Assembly: GCA_004296815.1 (NCBI GenBank)
Contig: SCVT01000530.1
Location: forward strand, 1-5,962
Length of the DNA: 5,962 nucleotides
Reading direction: 5' to 3'
DNA from: Reyranella sp.
Lineage (GTDB): Bacteria > Pseudomonadota > Alphaproteobacteria > Reyranellales > Reyranellaceae
Under the pieces are notes generated by a model. The model ran no database searches. It had not been told where the DNA came from and worked only from the letters and a program-made list of their open reading frames with translations. Every line of letters starts with the position of its first letter. Positions within the stretch are counted from its first letter, which is position 1. Below, one piece after another: positions 5,032 through 5,962 of this stretch. The position numbers were made by a program, and so were the translations under genes.

Positions 5032-5962
5032 TTGTCGCCCTGCTTGCCGGAGAAGGAACTGTAGAGATCGTCGAGGATCGCGGCGCCGCGCTCGAGGCGC
5101 TGGTTGTCGTCGTCGTGCGCGGCGGCGATGCCCGCGATCAGGGTACGGATGCCCGCCGTCTCGTCGCGCCCATACTTGCCGTCCTTGAGGTCGATATCGT
5201 GAATGATCTCGGCGATGGCGCCGAGGGCGGCATCGTCGAGCCCGATCTCGGCCAGCAGCACCTCGAAGGTGCAGCGCTCGCCGCGATGGGTGAACTCGCC
5301 CTCGAACATGTCGAAGCGCAGCTCGCCGGCCAGGGCCGCGTAGCCCTTGCCGGGCACGAACTTGAAGCGCGCGTTGGCGTCGATGAAGCGGCGGATCAGC
5401 CAGGCCGAGGCGATGCGATCGACCTGCACGCCCTGGCGCGTCACCCAGACGCGACCCTGCAATCCGCCGACAGGTGTGACAGGCGTCGGCTCGTTCGGCT
5501 GTGCGTTCATGTCCGTCTCCTCAACCTGCAATCTGGCTTCGAGCCCCGACACGAGTCCCTCGGCGGGCTCGCGCCCGTCGGCGCCGAAGAAGTCGATCGT
5601 CACGATCTCGTCGAGCTGCTTGCGCAGCCGCGCGACGGGGCCGGCGAGATCGCCGTCGCCCGCGTCGCGCGCCGCCAGCTCGCGCGCCGCTGCCGCGACC
5701 TCGGCGTAGTCCTCGTCGCGGGCAGCGCTGAACAGCGCCTCGACCTCGCCGTCGCTCAGGCCATCGACCAGGACCGCCTCGCAGACGAAGCCCTCGCCGC
5801 CCAGCTCGGCGATCTCGCCGACCAGCCAGGCGAAGTCCTCGCGCGTCTCGGCATTGGCCGGCAGCGCGTAGACCGAGTTCTTCACCGTCACCGCGCCCAA
5901 GCCCTTCAGCCGCCGCCAGATCTTGACCCGCGCATAGGCGGGCTTGGCCGGCAGCTGGTGGA
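5028..5962 (-). CDS. chrB: Chromate resistance regulator ChrB, N-terminus beyond window
   Basis: ChrB is known from Ochrobactrum tritici as a chromate-sensing regulator of the chr operon. Here 310 residues are visible. The frame is open to the right edge and reads HQLPAKPAYARVKIWRRL at the boundary, the expected ChrB start region, so only about seven or eight residues are probably missing. The N-terminal domain (about 1-120) includes AVTVKNSVYALPAN and a basic RVKIWRRLKG stretch suited to nucleic acid contact. A linker rich in Pro and Thr (about 150-166) follows. The C-terminal ChrB domain (about 169-303) carries VDRIASAWLIRRF (180-192), FEGEFTHRGERC (219-230) and HDIDLKDGKYGRDE (254-267), whose His, Asp, Glu and Arg residues are plausible ligand or oxyanion contacts. 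The TTG at 5900 is an internal Leu codon, not the start. chrB precedes and overlaps chrA by 4 bp. An internal start at 5510 may yield a shorter product. Confidence 0.93.
   Translation of the reverse strand, partial: HQLPAKPAYARVKIWRRLKGLGAVTVKNSVYALPANAETREDFAWLVGEIAELGGEGFVCEAVLVDGLSDGEVEALFSAARDEDYAEVAAAARELAARDAGDGDLAGPVARLRKQLDEIVTIDFFGADGREPAEGLVSGLEARLQVEETDMNAQPNEPTPVTPVGGLQGRVWVTRQGVQVDRIASAWLIRRFIDANARFKFVPGKGYAALAGELRFDMFEGEFTHRGERCTFEVLLAEIGLDDAALGAIAEIIHDIDLKDGKYGRDETAGIRTLIAGIAAAHDDDNQRLERGAAILDDLYSSFSGKQGDK
5508..5522 (-). promoter_or_regulatory. Internal ribosome binding site and ATG within chrB
   Basis: On the minus strand GAGGAG (5517-5522) is followed by a 6-base spacer and ATG (5508-5510), in the chrB reading frame. 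It is the best-spaced purine-rich Shine-Dalgarno I found in the window. Translation from here would give 160 residues beginning MNAQPNEPTPVTPVGG, that is the linker plus the whole C-terminal ChrB domain without the basic N-terminal domain. The purine run could also simply encode Glu-Glu-Thr. Confidence 0.4.

Noticed and set aside
5898..5900. TTG as start codon of chrB
   Set aside because: The frame continues to the window edge with residues that match the conserved ChrB N-terminus, so this is an internal leucine.

Overview
The window is GC-rich throughout, with strong G/C preference at third codon positions. Its protein families (a chrBA chromate determinant, a bestrophin-like DUF4239 protein, a GNAT acetyltransferase with a Pro-rich lead-in, and small Rhizobiales/Rhodospirillales-style hypotheticals) point to an alphaproteobacterium. 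This assignment rests on sequence style and remembered family resemblance, not on a search. No tRNA, rRNA, insertion sequence, CRISPR array or phage gene is visible.

Layout from left to right: (1) 1-221, minus: 5' part of a small protein of unknown function, cut by the window edge. (2) 333-542, minus: a 69-residue helical hypothetical protein. (3) 593-1222, plus: a GNAT-family N-acetyltransferase, divergent from gene 2 across about 50 bp. (4) 1259-2092, minus: a four-helix membrane protein of the DUF4239 family, convergent with gene 3 and started by GTG. (5) 2172-2528, minus: a Tyr/Gly/Gln-rich predicted lipoprotein, separated from gene 4 by 79 bp holding a strong hairpin. (6) 2696-3691, plus: a family 2 glycosyltransferase, divergent from gene 5 across 167 bp. 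(7) 3667-5031, minus: the chromate efflux transporter ChrA, overlapping the glycosyltransferase tail to tail by 25 bp. (8) 5028-5962, minus: ChrB, the chromate-responsive regulator, overlapping chrA by ATGA and running off the right edge.

The one clear functional unit is chrBA: sensing and regulation by ChrB, export of chromate by ChrA, with translational coupling. The other genes look like independent chromosomal housekeeping or accessory genes, and nothing in the sequence ties them to chromate. The promoter of chrBA lies outside the window.

I do not see a convincing new multi-gene system. The observation I would follow first is a well-placed in-frame Shine-Dalgarno plus ATG inside chrB, exactly at the junction between its two domains, which could let one gene make both full-length ChrB and a free C-terminal domain.
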